The notes: generated by a model from the letters alone, not told the origin. A stretch of 64,000 nt of DNA from Paracoccus sediminicola (GCF_027912835.1 NZ_CP115768.1:3092501-3156500); one strand, 5' to 3'. Shown: positions 9,021 to 20,147, counted from the first letter of the stretch. Program-made: numbers and translations.

Positions 9021-9436
9021 GGTCGGTCAGCGTCGTTGGCGCCACGTCGTCGGTGGCGTTCGGTGCGGGGCCGGCTCCGGCGAGGCTGCGACCGGGATGT
9101 CGGGCCAAGCGTTGCCGGGAATGCCGGGACGATCGATACTTGAGTATATCTAGGGGCGCTGAACAGTTCATTCTATGATCCGGCCTTTTATTTGCCGGGA
9201 ATTTTTCGGGCGCTGCGATGGAGGCTCGGCGCATTGCCCGCGACCGGAGAATGCGAAATTCCTCGCAGGGACTGGAATTGGTTAATTTTCCTCCCCCTCA
9301 CTCGCCGTGCAGTTGGCGCTGGCGCTGCATCGGTTGGGGAGGGTGTGTTGCATGTCTGCATCGCTCCGCCGCGTCGCAGCGCGGGGAAAACGGTGCCGAA
9401 TCGCTCGGGGTGGCGGGTTTGGATGTGATCCGGGTT
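9021..9436. other. 416-bp intergenic region, Hint gene to MFS gene
   Basis: No convincing gene. The part at 9130-9300 is more AT-rich than its surroundings. On the minus strand a TATACT -10-like hexamer (plus-strand 9143-9148) stands 17 bp from a weak -35 (9166-9171), giving a possible promoter for the Hint gene with a leader of about 115 nt. Open frames here are Arg-rich and lack family features. Confidence 0.4.
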
Positions 9437-10747
9437 TCAGCCGATGGCGCGGTCGCGGGTCTCGGTCTTCACCAGAAGCAGTGCTACAGCCGCCAGAACC
9501 AGCAGAGCCGCGAAGACCCCGATGGCGAAGCCGAAGCCCTTGGCAAAGGCGAAGGTCAGCAGCGTCGGCGCAAACAGCCCACCCAGACGCGCGATGGCCG
9601 AGGCGGTGCCCATGCCGGTGCCGCGCAAATTGGTCGGGTAGAGTTCCGGCGTGAAGGCGTAAAGCGCGCCCCAGCTTCCCAGCAGCGCGAAGCTCATCAG
9701 GATCAGCGAGATCGCCACCAGCCCCGGATTCAGCGACAGGGTGAACAGGAAGCAACCCGCCGCCGAAGCCAGCAGGAATCCCATCAGCGTGGCGCGGCGG
9801 CCCCAGCGTTCGACCCCGTAAGCGGCCAGCGCATAGCCGGGGATCTGGGCCAGCGCGAGGATCACGAGGAAGCCATAGCCGCGCACCCAGCCCATGCCTT
9901 CGCCGGCGAGCCAGCCCGGCACCCAGATGAACACGCCATAATAGCTGAGCGAGACGAGGAACCACACCGCCATGATACCGAATGTGCGTATCCGCAGACT
10001 GTCCGAGAGGATCGAGTTCGGCGCGCCTTCGGGCGGGGCGGCAAGCGTCAGTTCGGTATCGTGGGACAGCTTTGCCGCGCCATTTGTGACCAGCACGCGG
10101 TTGACGACGCGCCGCGCCTTGTCCTGCTGCCCGGTTTTCAGCAGATACATCGGCGATTCCGGCACCCAGATCCGCAGGAAGATGCCGATCAGCGCGGGCA
10201 GGGCGGCGATGAGAAAGATCCAGCGCCAGGGGGCCTCTGCGCCATATGAGGCCGCGAGCCAGGCGGTCAGCGCGACGACGATGGTGCCGACGGCCCAGAA
10301 GCCTTCCAGAAGCACCAGCCAGCGACCGCGATTCTTCGGCGGCAGGAACTCGGCCATCATGGCGTAATCGACGGGCAGCGTGCCGCCGACAGCGACGCCA
10401 GTCAGAAAGCGCAGCGCCAGCAACAGGGTGAAATCTCCGGCGAAGACCGAGGCGAGGCCGAACACCGCATCCGCGGCGACAGTCAGCAGCAGCACGTTGC
10501 GCCGCCCCAACCGGTCGGCCACGCGGCCAAAGACGAAGGCGCCGACGAACATGCCAAGGAAAAACAGCGTCCCGATCTGAAGCGCGACGGCCCGGTCCAG
10601 CCCGAAAGTGACCGCGACCGAGGGCGCTGCAAAGCCAACCGCGATGACCTGCATCGCATCGGCTGCCCAGACCAGACCGAAAATCGCCAGCAGTCGTTTC
10701 TGGAACCTGCCGGCACCGCCCTTGCTCAATGCCTCATCGATCGTCAT
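9437..10747 (-). CDS. MFS transporter, metabolite:H+ symporter type
   Basis: A 436-residue inner-membrane carrier with 12 predicted helices. The loop 2-3 motif appears as GRVADRLGRRNVLL, and after helix 4 there is LPVDYAMMAEFLPPKNRGRW, typical of the SV2/NiaP-like metabolite:proton symporters. The RWGRR motif follows helix 8. I start at 10747 (MTIDEALSKGGAGRFQKRLL), which is typical for this subfamily; an upstream in-frame codon would add 17 basic residues. The substrate cannot be told from sequence; aromatic acids or nicotinate are possibilities for this branch. It is transcribed divergently from xthA. Confidence 0.85.
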   Translation of the reverse strand: MTIDEALSKGGAGRFQKRLLAIFGLVWAADAMQVIAVGFAAPSVAVTFGLDRAVALQIGTLFFLGMFVGAFVFGRVADRLGRRNVLLLTVAADAVFGLASVFAGDFTLLLALRFLTGVAVGGTLPVDYAMMAEFLPPKNRGRWLVLLEGFWAVGTIVVALTAWLAASYGAEAPWRWIFLIAALPALIGIFLRIWVPESPMYLLKTGQQDKARRVVNRVLVTNGAAKLSHDTELTLAAPPEGAPNSILSDSLRIRTFGIMAVWFLVSLSYYGVFIWVPGWLAGEGMGWVRGYGFLVILALAQIPGYALAAYGVERWGRRATLMGFLLASAAGCFLFTLSLNPGLVAISLILMSFALLGSWGALYAFTPELYPTNLRGTGMGTASAIARLGGLFAPTLLTFAFAKGFGFAIGVFAALLVLAAVALLLVKTETRDRAIG

Positions 10748-10881
10748 TCGCCCGCCGTGCCTCTTCAGTCGCGATGGCCGGGTTCTATCGGCTAACACGT
10801 CTCAGGCAAAGGAAATTTATCCTGGTCTCGACAGTCAGGAACGCCGTCGTTACGGTCTGGCGCCCAACAGAAAGGTTGTCC

Positions 10882-11667
10882 ATGTTCACCATCGCCACCT
10901 GGAACATCAATTCGGTGCGGCTGCGGGCCGGGCTGGTCGAGCGCCTGCTGCGTGAAGAGGCCCCCGATATTCTCTGCCTTCAAGAGTGCAAATCCCCGGT
11001 CGACAAGATCCCGGTAGAGGGATTCCGCGCGCTCGGCTATGAGCATATGGTGGCGCGCGGGCAGAAGGGCTATAACGGCGTGGCGATCCTGTCCCGGCTT
11101 CCGCTGGAGGATGCGGGCGACCGGGATTACGCCCGAATGGGCCATGCCCGACACGTCGCGGCGCGGCTGGAAAACGGCGTGGTGATCCATAATTTCTATA
11201 TCCCGGCAGGGGGCGATATTCCCGACCGCGAGGTCAACGAGAAATTCGGCCAGAAGCTCGATTTCCTGACCGAGATGCGCGACGTGTTCCATGAGGAACG
11301 CCCGGAACGCTCGATCATGGTCGGGGATTTCAACATCGCCCCGCGCGAGGATGACGTCTGGTCGCATAAGCAGCTTCTGAAAGTGGTCAGCCACACCCCG
11401 ATCGAGGTCGAGCATCTCGGCGCGGCGCAGGACGCCGGGAAATGGGTGGATATCACCCGCAAGGATATCCCAGAAGGGCAGCTTTACAGCTGGTGGTCCT
11501 ATCGCAACCGCGACTGGGATTCGTCGGATCGCGGGCGGCGGCTGGATCATGTCTGGGCGACGCCCGATATCGCCAATGCCGGCCACGGCAGCCGTGTCCT
11601 GCGTCCGGTGCGCGGCTGGGAGAAGCCTTCGGATCATGTGCCGGTCCTTGCCAGCTTCGATCTGTAA
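10882..11667 (+). CDS. xthA: Exodeoxyribonuclease III
   Basis: A 261-residue AP endonuclease/3'-5' exonuclease of base excision repair. The Mg-binding and catalytic blocks are all present: WNINSVRLR, LQECKSP, GYNGVAILSR, GDFNIAPREDDVW, the RRLDHVWATP segment and the terminal SDHVPV. The start at 10882 gives the canonical MFTIATWNIN N-terminus. It appears to be a single-gene unit; the following thioredoxin gene begins 63 nt downstream. Confidence 0.96.
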   Translation: MFTIATWNINSVRLRAGLVERLLREEAPDILCLQECKSPVDKIPVEGFRALGYEHMVARGQKGYNGVAILSRLPLEDAGDRDYARMGHARHVAARLENGVVIHNFYIPAGGDIPDREVNEKFGQKLDFLTEMRDVFHEERPERSIMVGDFNIAPREDDVWSHKQLLKVVSHTPIEVEHLGAAQDAGKWVDITRKDIPEGQLYSWWSYRNRDWDSSDRGRRLDHVWATPDIANAGHGSRVLRPVRGWEKPSDHVPVLASFDL

Positions 11668-11730
11668 GCGCCCCTTTCACCGCGCGCTCTTACGCCCCAT
11701 ATTGTCGGCAAACATGGATTCGAGGTTGAA

Positions 11731-12648
11731 ATGGCAGAGATGCTGATCGGAGAGAACAGCGCCGCACCGGCTGAGGGCGACATCATCAAGGATGTGACCG
11801 AGGCCGATTTCATGAAGGAAGTCGTCGAGAAGTCGATGCAGGTCCCGGTGATCGTCGATTTCTGGGCGCCGTGGTGCGGGCCGTGCAAGACTCTGGGTCC
11901 CGCGCTCGAAGCCGAGGTTGCCAAAGCCAAGGGCCGCGTGGTCATGGCCAAGGTCAATGTCGATGAAAACCAGATGATCGCAAGCCAGCTTCGGGTGCAG
12001 TCCATCCCCACGGTCTATGCGTTCTGGCAGGGTCAGCCGGTCGATGCGTTTCAGGGCGCGCTGCCGCAATCCGAGCTCAAGAGCTTCATCGACAAGCTGA
12101 CCCAGCTTTCGGGCGATGATGGCGGTCTGGGCGAGGCCTTAGAAGCGGCCGAGGCGATGCTGGCCGAGGGCGCGCATGACGACGCCGCCGAGACGTTCCG
12201 GGCGATCATCGGCGAAGAGCCCGAGAACGCCGAGGCCTGGGGCGGGCTGATCCGCGCTCAGATGGCGGGCGGCAAGTCGGACGAGGCGGCGCAGACGCTG
12301 GGACAGGTGCCCGCGGCAATCGCCTCTGCCGGACCGGTCGAGGCGGCGCGGGCGCAGTTGCAACTGGCCGAACAGGCGGCGAGCGCGGGGCCGCTGGACG
12401 ATCTGAGTGCGAAGGTCGAGGCCGATCCCGCCGACCAGCAGGCGCGGTTCGACTATGCCACCGCGCTGCATGCGGCGGGCCATGTCGAAGCTGCGATTGA
12501 TCAGCTTCTGGAATCCTTCCGGCGCGACCGTGAATGGAATGACGGAGCCGCCAAGACCCAGCTCATCACCATTTTCGACGCGTTGAAACCGACCGATCCC
12601 ATCGCCCAGAAGGGCCGCCGCCGCCTGTCCAGCCTGATATTCGCATGA
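11731..12648 (+). CDS. Thioredoxin-TPR chaperone, YbbN/CnoX type
   Basis: A 305-residue cytoplasmic protein. A thioredoxin domain (about 18-125) has the active site WCGPC at 48-52, so unlike Escherichia coli CnoX it keeps a redox-competent CGPC. It is followed by helical TPR-like repeats to the C-terminus. YbbN/CnoX proteins hold oxidised clients and pass them to GroEL/DnaK. The gene overlaps the next one by four bases (ATGA), and that one overlaps the third, forming a tight operon of this chaperone, a Lon-N domain protein and Trm112, a conserved set in Rhodobacteraceae. Confidence 0.9.
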   Translation: MAEMLIGENSAAPAEGDIIKDVTEADFMKEVVEKSMQVPVIVDFWAPWCGPCKTLGPALEAEVAKAKGRVVMAKVNVDENQMIASQLRVQSIPTVYAFWQGQPVDAFQGALPQSELKSFIDKLTQLSGDDGGLGEALEAAEAMLAEGAHDDAAETFRAIIGEEPENAEAWGGLIRAQMAGGKSDEAAQTLGQVPAAIASAGPVEAARAQLQLAEQAASAGPLDDLSAKVEADPADQQARFDYATALHAAGHVEAAIDQLLESFRRDREWNDGAAKTQLITIFDALKPTDPIAQKGRRRLSSLIFA

Positions 12649-13283
12649 CGCGGCGCAGCTTTGATCTGCCCGCCACGATCCCGTTATTCGTCCTGCCCGG
12701 CGCCGTGCTCATGCCGCGCACGAGGCTGCCGCTGGATATTTTCGAGCCGCGTTATCTTCAGATGGTCGAGGACGCGCTGAAGACGCCGCATCGGCTGATC
12801 GGGATGATCCAGCCGCTCGACGAAGACGGCGAGACGCTGGCCGAGATCGGGTCTGCGGGCCGCGTGGTCGGGTTTTCGGAACAGGATGACGGGCGCTATC
12901 TGATCTCGCTCGGGCAGGTTCAGCGTTTTCGGTTGGCCGAGGCCGAACAGGGGTTTCATGCCTATCCGACCGGCCAGATCGACTGGTCGGGCTATGATGG
13001 CGACCGCGATGATGCCGAGGAAGATCCGGACTGGGACCGCGACCGTTTTCTCGGGCTGATGAAGCGCTATATGGACGCCAATGATCTTTCGACCGACTGG
13101 GAAGCAGCGGACGAGGCCGAGGCCGAGCTGCTGGTGAATTCGCTGGCCATGGCGCTGCCGCTGGAGGTGCAGGACAAGCAGGCCCTGCTGGAATCGGCAA
13201 CGCTGAGCGCCCGGCGCGAATTGCTGGAGGGGCTGCTGGAATACGAACTCCGCCACGGCGAAAACGATGAGGTGATGCAGTGA
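12645..13283 (+). CDS. Lon N-terminal substrate-binding domain protein
   Basis: A 212-residue stand-alone homologue of the N-terminal (PUA-like) domain of Lon protease, with no AAA+ or protease domain. Recognisable features are [32 protein letters not shown], the [10 protein letters not shown] turn and the C-terminal helical bundle ending EGLLEYEL. Function is unproven; it probably binds unfolded polypeptide. It is translationally coupled to the upstream thioredoxin-TPR gene (ATGA overlap) and the downstream Trm112 gene (GTGA overlap), which supports a shared proteostasis or ribosome-related role. Confidence 0.9.
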   Translation: MTRRSFDLPATIPLFVLPGAVLMPRTRLPLDIFEPRYLQMVEDALKTPHRLIGMIQPLDEDGETLAEIGSAGRVVGFSEQDDGRYLISLGQVQRFRLAEAEQGFHAYPTGQIDWSGYDGDRDDAEEDPDWDRDRFLGLMKRYMDANDLSTDWEAADEAEAELLVNSLAMALPLEVQDKQALLESATLSARRELLEGLLEYELRHGENDEVMQ

Positions 13284-13501
13284 GCGATGCCGAGGACACG
13301 CGGCCCCGCGCTCCGGCCGAGGCGCCGGAATTCGACCGGCACATGCTTGAGGCTCTGGTCTGCCCGGCGACGCATTCGGCGCTGCGCTATGATGCCGAGC
13401 GGCAAGAGCTGGTCTCGCGCGCGGCGGGTCTGGCCTTTCCGATCCGCGCCGGAATTCCGATCATGCTGATCGACGAGGCGCGGCAGCTCAAGGCGGATTA
13501 A
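13280..13501 (+). CDS. Trm112 family protein
   Basis: A 73-residue protein starting at a GTG that overlaps the stop of the preceding gene. The core from about residue 23 reads [16 protein letters not shown] and later [17 protein letters not shown], the Trm112/YcaR zinc-ribbon-like family. Only one of the usual cysteines (VCP) is present, as in most bacterial members. Trm112 proteins activate partner methyltransferases in eukaryotes and archaea; the bacterial role is poorly defined. The last four bases overlap the 3' end of the convergent UbiH-like gene. Confidence 0.88.
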   Translation: MSDAEDTRPRAPAEAPEFDRHMLEALVCPATHSALRYDAERQELVSRAAGLAFPIRAGIPIMLIDEARQLKAD

Positions 13502-14718
13502 AGCGCCTTGCCCGCGAGCAGCCTCGGCACCGGATCGATATTGAGCCCCGCAGCGCTGCGCATGAAATGCCGACGCAGCGCCGGAACTGCGTTCACCGCA
13601 CCCATCCCGAGACCGCGCGCGGCGCGCAGCAGCGGATTGTCGTTGGAAAATAGCGTGTTGACGCCATCCATGCCCAGCGCGAGCGTCGTCGAGTCGAAGC
13701 TGCGCCAGCCCTGATAACGGTCGAGAACGGTGTCAAAGCCGATATCCTCTCCCCGGCGCGCGGCATCGGCCACGCATTCCGCCAACGCGCCCACGTCTCG
13801 CAGGCCGAGATTCAGCCCCTGACCGGCGATCGGATGCACGCCATGCGCCGCGTCGCCGATCAGAGCCACCCGCTCGGCGATGTAACGGTTGGAAAGCGAC
13901 AGGCTCAGCGGATAGGAGAATCGCGCCCCGGTCAGCGCGATTGCGCCGGTGATCTCGCGCAGATGCGGAGAGAGCACGGCGAGAAAATAGTCATCGTCCA
14001 GCGACGCGATGGCCTTGGCCTGGCTGTTCCCCAGGGACCAGACGATCGAGGACCGGTCTGAGGGCAGCGGCAGCACCGCCAGCGGGCCGCCGGGCAGAAA
14101 GACCTGATGCGCGGTGCCGTGATGGGGAAATTCCTGTTCCAGAGCGCAAACCAGCGCCGTCTGCCCGTAATCCCATCCGGATCGGGAAATTCCGGCCCGC
14201 CGAGCGACGCCAGAGGCGCGCCCATCCGCCCCGACCAGAAGCCGCGCGCGCAGCGTTCTGCCATCCGACAGCGTGATCTCGATCCCGCCTGGCATGGCCT
14301 GTTGTCCTGTCACCTTCGTTGCCGGGACATGCGTCAAACGTTCCTGCATCGCGTCCATCAGCGCGCGATAGAGGAAACGGTCTTCCAGCATCTGACCCAG
14401 CAGACCTTCCTCGATCTCGGCGGCGTCGAAGAAGAGCCCGAACGGTCCGGTCTCGCCGCCACGCCCCTGTCGGGCGACGACCTTGCGGATCGGCTGGGCC
14501 TGATCTGCGACGCGGTCCCAGACCCCGATCCCGCCAAGCAGCCTGACCGATGCAAGGGCCAGCGCATAGGCCCGGCCGTCAAAGCCCCTCTGTGCCCGAT
14601 CGCGTTCCGGCGCGGCGTCCACCACGGCCACATCAAGCCCGGCGCCTGCCAATGCCAGCCCGAGCGCGGGGCCATTCAGCCCGCCGCCAGCGATCACGAT
14701 ATCGAATTCGGTTCTCAT
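13498..14718 (-). CDS. UbiH/UbiF/Coq6 family FAD monooxygenase
   Basis: A 406-residue flavoprotein hydroxylase of ubiquinone biosynthesis type. The N-terminal Rossmann motif is [21 protein letters not shown], the middle DG motif reads [18 protein letters not shown], and the second FAD motif is [23 protein letters not shown], diagnostic of UbiH/Coq6. Alphaproteobacteria use one or more such proteins to hydroxylate different ring carbons, so regiospecificity cannot be told from sequence. The start at 14718 gives [13 protein letters not shown]; longer frames add sequence unlike the family. It is divergent from the amidase gene. Confidence 0.9.
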   Translation of the reverse strand: MRTEFDIVIAGGGLNGPALGLALAGAGLDVAVVDAAPERDRAQRGFDGRAYALALASVRLLGGIGVWDRVADQAQPIRKVVARQGRGGETGPFGLFFDAAEIEEGLLGQMLEDRFLYRALMDAMQERLTHVPATKVTGQQAMPGGIEITLSDGRTLRARLLVGADGRASGVARRAGISRSGWDYGQTALVCALEQEFPHHGTAHQVFLPGGPLAVLPLPSDRSSIVWSLGNSQAKAIASLDDDYFLAVLSPHLREITGAIALTGARFSYPLSLSLSNRYIAERVALIGDAAHGVHPIAGQGLNLGLRDVGALAECVADAARRGEDIGFDTVLDRYQGWRSFDSTTLALGMDGVNTLFSNDNPLLRAARGLGMGAVNAVPALRRHFMRSAAGLNIDPVPRLLAGKAL

Positions 14719-14823
14719 GCCGCGGAGTCTAAGCTGCCGCCCCGGTGGCGTCCATGCGGCAAAAGCGTGGACCTCCGCTGCGTCAACGATTAGCGTCAGG
14801 GCAGAATTTTGGGGGAGTTTGGA

Positions 14824-16152
14824 ATGGATTGGCTGACGAAACCCGCATGCGAGCAGGGACGGGCGATCATGGCGGGGCTGGTCTCGCCGGTCGATCTGAC
14901 CGACGCCTATCTTGACGCAGCGGAAAAACATCCCGACCGCGAGCTGATCTTTGCGCGCATGACCCCGGAACGCGCAAGATCCGAGGCAATCGCTGCCCAT
15001 GACCGCGCCAAGTCAGAGCAACGGCTGAGCCTGCTGGACGGGGTGCCGATCAGCTGGAAGGACAATGTGGACAGCGCCGGCGTGTTAACAGAAGCAGGCT
15101 CGGCGCTGCTGAAGGGACGTACACCGGAACGCGATGCCGAAATTCTGGCCAATGCCGACCTGTCGGGGCTGATCTGTCTTGGCAAGACCCATATGACCGA
15201 GCTGGCCTTTTCCGGGCTGGGGCTGAACCCGATGACCGCGACCCCGCCCAATGCGCTGGATCCGGCGCTGGCGCCGGGCGGGTCCAGCTCTGGCTCGGCG
15301 GTGTCGGTGGCGCTGGGTCTGGCAGCGGCGACGATCGGCTCGGATACGGGCGGCTCGATCCGAGCACCTTCGGCCTGGAACGGGCTGGTCGGCTTCAAGC
15401 CAAGCCACGGGGCGGTATCGTCGCGGGGCGTGGTGCCGCTTTGCCCGCGTTTTGATGTCGCCGGCCCGCTGGCCCGCACCGTCGAGGATTGCGCGGCGCT
15501 TTTTGCGGCGATCACATCCGCGCCTCCGGTCGATCTGGAGGGCGCGGAGGGGCGGCCGCTGAAGCTGATGGTGCTGGACGGCGTACCGTTCGAGGATGCG
15601 CGCGAAGCGCCGGTCGCCGCCTTCGAGGAGGCAGTTGAAGCGCTGGCCCGTGGCGGTGCCTCCATTTCGCGCGCGGCACCGGCCTGTGTGGCCGAGGCGA
15701 TGGCGCTGTCCCCGACGCTTTTCGCGCCCGAGGCTTATGGAATATGGAAGGCCCATATCGAAGAGGCGCCCGAGGCGATGTATCCGCCGATGCTGGCGCG
15801 GTTCCAGGCCGGGCGAGAGGTCTCGGCCCCGGATTTCGTCGCCGGGTGGGAAACGCTTCACCGGCTGCGCGCGGCCTGGGCCGAGAGCGTCGCAGGCTTC
15901 GATGCGGTGATCCTCCCGACCGTTCCGATCCTGCCGCCGGATCGCGAGAAACTGCTGGCGGATGCCGCGTTCTTTGCCTCGGAGAACCTGCTGACCCTGC
16001 GCAACACGCGGATCGGCAATCTGCTTGGGCTTCCCGCGGTGACTCTGCCGACCGCGCGCCCGGCCTGCGGGATCATGGCAATGGGTCCGGCGGGCGGGGA
16101 CCGGCGGCTTCTTCGGACCGCTCGCGCCATGGAAGCCGCGCTTTCCGGCTAG
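14824..16152 (+). CDS. Amidase signature family hydrolase
   Basis: A 442-residue amidase. The Ser-cisSer-Lys triad is visible: Lys in SWKDNVDSAG, the cis-Ser in GGSSSGSA, and the nucleophilic Ser in GSDTGGSIRAPSAWNGLVGFKPS. It is shorter than GatA and is not next to gatB or gatC, so it is likely a stand-alone amidase for a small amide rather than the tRNA amidotransferase subunit; the substrate is unknown. The start at 14824 follows a GGGGGAGT ribosome site. The aminotransferase gene follows after 78 nt on the same strand. Confidence 0.88.
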   Translation: MDWLTKPACEQGRAIMAGLVSPVDLTDAYLDAAEKHPDRELIFARMTPERARSEAIAAHDRAKSEQRLSLLDGVPISWKDNVDSAGVLTEAGSALLKGRTPERDAEILANADLSGLICLGKTHMTELAFSGLGLNPMTATPPNALDPALAPGGSSSGSAVSVALGLAAATIGSDTGGSIRAPSAWNGLVGFKPSHGAVSSRGVVPLCPRFDVAGPLARTVEDCAALFAAITSAPPVDLEGAEGRPLKLMVLDGVPFEDAREAPVAAFEEAVEALARGGASISRAAPACVAEAMALSPTLFAPEAYGIWKAHIEEAPEAMYPPMLARFQAGREVSAPDFVAGWETLHRLRAAWAESVAGFDAVILPTVPILPPDREKLLADAAFFASENLLTLRNTRIGNLLGLPAVTLPTARPACGIMAMGPAGGDRRLLRTARAMEAALSG

Positions 16153-16230
16153 ACTGACTGGACGGAACGACCGGCATTGGGTAATCTCAATGCATAACGG
16201 GGCGCTACGACCCCGATCTGAGAGGCAGTC

Positions 16231-17406
16231 ATGGCACATCCCGAGCGGTTTTCGAACCTGCCGGAATACGCATTTCCGCGCCTGCGCGCGCTGTTGTCGG
16301 GTATCGAACCCGGCGGCGACCCGATGGTGATGACCATCGGAGAGCCGCGTCATCCCTTGCCGGATTTCGTGGCGCCCGTCATGGCCGAGACCGTCGCCCA
16401 ATTCGGCAAATACCCTCCGAACGAGGGCACACCCGCGTTGCTCGAGGCGATTTCGGGCTGGATCGCGCGCCGCCACGCAATCGAGGTCGCGCCCGATCAG
16501 ATCACCAGTCTCAACGGAACGCGCGAGGGTCTGTTCAACGCGGCGCTGGCGCTCTGCCCGGAAAGGAAGAACGGACAGCAACCCGCGGTGCTGATCCCGA
16601 ATCCTTTCTATCAGGTCTATGCCGTCGCCGCCGCTGCGGTCGGCGCCGAGCCGGTCTTTGTCGCCGCCACCGCAGATAACGGGTTCCTGCCCGATTTTGC
16701 CGCCCTGCCGGATGCGACGCTGGATCGCACCGCCATCGCCTATATCTGCTCTCCCGCCAACCCGCAGGGCTCGGTGGCGGACGAGGACTATCTGGAGCGG
16801 CTGATTGCGCTGGCCGAAAAGCACGATTTCCTGATCTTCTCCGATGAATGCTATTCCGAGATCTATCGCGATACCCCGCCGCCCGGCGCTCTGGCCGTGG
16901 CAACGCGGATGGGCGCGGCGGATCGGGTGGTGATGTTCAACTCGCTTTCCAAACGCTCGAACCTGCCCGGGCTGCGCTCGGGCTTTGCAGCGGGGGCGCG
17001 GGCGCATATCGCCGAGCTGCGTCGCCTGCGCAGCTATTCCGGTGCGCCGATGCCGCTGCCCGCGCAGGCCGTAAGCGCGCATGCCTGGTCCGCGGAAACC
17101 CACGTCACCGAGAACCGCGAGCTGTATCATCGCAAATACGCTGTGGCTGACCGCGTGTTGGGCAATGTGCCGGGCTATCGCGGGCCGGAGGGCGGCTTCT
17201 TCCTGTGGCTTCCGGTCGAGGACGGCGAAGAGGCTGCCGTGACGCTGTGGCGCGAGGCCGGGATCCAGGTGCTGCCGGGCGCCTATCTCTCGCGTGAGGT
17301 GGCGGGAGAGAACCCGGGGCAGGCCTATATCCGCACGGCTCTGGTCGCGGCGGAGGACGAAACCGAACAGGCGCTCGAACGCCTGAAGCAGACATTATAC
17401 GAGTAG
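16231..17406 (+). CDS. Class I/II PLP aminotransferase
   Basis: A 391-residue fold-type I aminotransferase. PLP contacts are visible: SPANPQG, the SDECYSEIY block, the Schiff-base Lys in [16 protein letters not shown], and the substrate carboxylate Arg in YIRTAL near the C-terminus. The closest functional annotations for this subtype are N-succinyldiaminopimelate aminotransferase (DapC-like), but assignment within class I is uncertain. If DapC, it would act in lysine/peptidoglycan synthesis. It is separated from ftsK by 11 nt and probably co-transcribed with it. Confidence 0.88.
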   Translation: MAHPERFSNLPEYAFPRLRALLSGIEPGGDPMVMTIGEPRHPLPDFVAPVMAETVAQFGKYPPNEGTPALLEAISGWIARRHAIEVAPDQITSLNGTREGLFNAALALCPERKNGQQPAVLIPNPFYQVYAVAAAAVGAEPVFVAATADNGFLPDFAALPDATLDRTAIAYICSPANPQGSVADEDYLERLIALAEKHDFLIFSDECYSEIYRDTPPPGALAVATRMGAADRVVMFNSLSKRSNLPGLRSGFAAGARAHIAELRRLRSYSGAPMPLPAQAVSAHAWSAETHVTENRELYHRKYAVADRVLGNVPGYRGPEGGFFLWLPVEDGEEAAVTLWREAGIQVLPGAYLSREVAGENPGQAYIRTALVAAEDETEQALERLKQTLYE

Positions 17407-17417
17407 GGGCAGGATTC

Positions 17418-20039
17418 ATGGCGAGCTGGCAGGCGAAACAACGCGATCCGCTGTTCGATCAGAGCACGCAAGCGGCGCTGGAACGGCGCGGCAAGGAGCT
17501 GGTCGGGGCGGGGCTGGTGGTGCTGGCCGCCGTGCTGGCGCTGATCCTCTATAGCTGGTCGCCCGACGATCCGAGCTTCCTCGCCGCCACCGATCAGTCG
17601 CCGGTCAATCTGCTGGGCCGCTTCGGGGCCTATATCGCCGCGCCGCTGATGATGATCGCCGGTTACAGCGCCTGGGGCCTGGTGTTGGGCGCGCTGGTCT
17701 GGGGCCTGCGGCTGATGCTGCACAAGGGCGAGGAACGGGTCATGCGCGCGGTGTTCCTGCCCATCGCCGTGGCCTTCGGTTCCGTCTATTGCGCCTCGCT
17801 CGTGCCGGCTGCCGACTGGCAGGAGAGCTATGGTCTGGGCGGTCATTTCGGCGACATGATGATGGGCGGGCTGATGACCATGCTGCCGCTTGGCGCTGCG
17901 GCCTCGCTGAAGCTGGCCGCGCTGCTGACGGCCGTGGCGGCGGTGCTGTTCTATGGCTTCGTGCTGGGCTTCGACCTGATCGAGGCGCGTCGCCTGATCC
18001 GCTGGCTGGGCACCGGGCTGGTCACCGCTTACGATGCGCTGTTGCGGCTTCTGGGCCGGGGCGCGGCCGGTGCGGTCGGGGCCGCGCGCGGTGTGAAAGC
18101 CCGGGCCGCCGACCGCAAGAGCCGCGCAGAGACCGAGGCCGAGCCGACCGGAGAATCCCGGCGCGGCCTGTTCCGCCGCCGCGCCTCTGCCGATGATTGG
18201 GAGAGCGATTCCGAACTGGTCGAAGCCGAAGCGCATGATGCCACCGCGCCCTCCGATGACGAGGTGCAGTCGCGGATCAGCGATGCCATATCCAAGCGCG
18301 GCAACAGCCTGCTCAGCTCGGTCACGCAGCGCCTGAACGCCAGCCGGCAGGAGGTCGCGCTCGAGGATCCGGCGGATGACGAGGCCGAGCCGGTCGAGCC
18401 TGCCGAGCCGCACCCCTTCGGCGCCGGCACGCCGCGTGTGGTTGTGCCGCCCGCGCACAAGACCGCCCAGCCTTCGCGCCAGGCACGGGCCGAGGCGCAG
18501 CCCACGCTCGGCTTCGACGAGGCCAGCGGCGACTATGAGAAGCCGCCTCTCTCGCTGTTGACCGCCGCGAGCACGATCGAGCGGCTTCAGCTTTCGGACG
18601 AGGCCTTGGCCGAAAACGCGCGGATGCTGGAAGCCGTGCTGGACGATTATGGCGTGAAAGGCCAGATCACCGCCGTTCATCCCGGCCCGGTGGTGACGCT
18701 GTATGAACTGGAACCCGCGCCGGGGCTGAAGGCCAGCCGCGTGATCGGGCTGTCGGATGACATCGCCCGGTCGATGTCGGCGCTGTCGGCGCGTGTGTCG
18801 ACCGTGCCGGGCCGGACCGTGATCGGGATCGAACTGCCCAATGCGCGGCGCGAAAAGGTGCTGCTGCGTGAAATCCTGTCGGCCAAATCCTATGGCGACG
18901 CGTCCTATCCGCTGCCGCTGGCGCTGGGCAAGGATATCGGCGGCGGTCCTGTTGTGTCCAATCTGGCGAAGATGCCTCACCTGCTGATCGCGGGGACGAC
19001 GGGTTCGGGCAAGTCGGTGGCGATCAACACCATGATCCTGTCGCTTCTCTATAAGCTGACGCCGGATGAGTGCCGGTTGATCATGATCGACCCGAAGATG
19101 CTGGAACTCTCGGTCTATGACGGCATCCCGCATCTGCTCTCGCCCGTCGTCACCGATCCGAAAAAGGCCGTCGTGGCGCTGAAATGGGTCGTCGCCGAGA
19201 TGGAGGAGCGCTACCGCAAGATGTCCAAGATGGGCGTCCGCAATATCGAGGGCTATAACGGCCGCGTCCGCGAGGCCTTGGCCAAGGACGAGATGTTCAA
19301 GCGCACCGTCCAGACCGGCTTCGACGAGGATACCGGCGAGCCGATCTTCGAAACCGAGGAATTCCAGCCCGAAACCTTCCCCTATATCGTCGTCATCGTC
19401 GACGAGATGGCCGATCTGATGATGGTCGCGGGCAAGGAGATCGAGGCCTGTATCCAGCGTCTCGCGCAGATGGCGCGGGCCTCCGGCATCCATCTGATCA
19501 TGGCCACGCAGCGCCCATCGGTCGATGTCATCACCGGCACGATCAAGGCGAACTTCCCGACCCGGATCAGCTTCCAGGTCACCTCGAAAATCGACAGCCG
19601 CACCATCCTGGGCGAACAGGGGGCCGAACAGCTTCTGGGGCAGGGTGACATGCTTTACATGGCCGGCGGCTCTCGCATCACCCGTGTCCATGGGCCTTTC
19701 GTCAGCGATGAGGAAGTCGAAGAGGTCGTGAACCACCTGAAGAGCTTCGGCCCGCCCAGCTATAAATCCGGCGTGGTGGACGGCCCCGAGGACGAGGTCG
19801 CGGGCGATATCGACGCGGTTCTGGGCCTCGGCAACTCGGCGGATGGGGATGATCAGCTTTACGATCAGGCGGTGATGATCGTGGCCAAGGATCGCAAATG
19901 CTCGACCAGCTACATCCAGCGCAAACTCGCCATCGGCTATAACAAGGCCGCCCGGATTGTCGAACAGATGGAGGATCAGGGCGTGGTCTCATCGGCAAAC
20001 CATGTCGGCAAGCGCGAGGTGCTGGTGCCGGAGATCTGA
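17418..20039 (+). CDS. ftsK: DNA translocase FtsK
   Basis: An 873-residue membrane-anchored, septum-located ATPase that pumps chromosome termini and activates XerCD at dif. The N-terminal ~190 residues hold four transmembrane helices, an acidic linker runs to about residue 360, then the alpha and beta motor domains with Walker A GTTGSGKS (about 526-533) and Walker [13 protein letters not shown], and the gamma winged helix at the C-terminus ([22 protein letters not shown]). The linker is much shorter than in E. coli, giving the 800-900 residue size usual in alphaproteobacteria. The gene probably follows the aminotransferase in one transcript. Confidence 0.97.
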   Translation: MASWQAKQRDPLFDQSTQAALERRGKELVGAGLVVLAAVLALILYSWSPDDPSFLAATDQSPVNLLGRFGAYIAAPLMMIAGYSAWGLVLGALVWGLRLMLHKGEERVMRAVFLPIAVAFGSVYCASLVPAADWQESYGLGGHFGDMMMGGLMTMLPLGAAASLKLAALLTAVAAVLFYGFVLGFDLIEARRLIRWLGTGLVTAYDALLRLLGRGAAGAVGAARGVKARAADRKSRAETEAEPTGESRRGLFRRRASADDWESDSELVEAEAHDATAPSDDEVQSRISDAISKRGNSLLSSVTQRLNASRQEVALEDPADDEAEPVEPAEPHPFGAGTPRVVVPPAHKTAQPSRQARAEAQPTLGFDEASGDYEKPPLSLLTAASTIERLQLSDEALAENARMLEAVLDDYGVKGQITAVHPGPVVTLYELEPAPGLKASRVIGLSDDIARSMSALSARVSTVPGRTVIGIELPNARREKVLLREILSAKSYGDASYPLPLALGKDIGGGPVVSNLAKMPHLLIAGTTGSGKSVAINTMILSLLYKLTPDECRLIMIDPKMLELSVYDGIPHLLSPVVTDPKKAVVALKWVVAEMEERYRKMSKMGVRNIEGYNGRVREALAKDEMFKRTVQTGFDEDTGEPIFETEEFQPETFPYIVVIVDEMADLMMVAGKEIEACIQRLAQMARASGIHLIMATQRPSVDVITGTIKANFPTRISFQVTSKIDSRTILGEQGAEQLLGQGDMLYMAGGSRITRVHGPFVSDEEVEEVVNHLKSFGPPSYKSGVVDGPEDEVAGDIDAVLGLGNSADGDDQLYDQAVMIVAKDRKCSTSYIQRKLAIGYNKAARIVEQMEDQGVVSSANHVGKREVLVPEI

Positions 20040-20147
20040 TCCGTGCAAGGGGGCGGCCCGCCGCCTGTCCCGCGCATATCTGCCGATTTCCGCTCAAACC
20101 GTCATTTTTGACGTGGCGCAACGCGGCGGCAGTTGCGAAATAAGGGC

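Noticed and set aside
17325..19736. An 803-codon frame antisense to ftsK
   Set aside because: Shadow of ftsK, with low-complexity His/Arg/Gln composition and no domain; ftsK has complete motor motifs.
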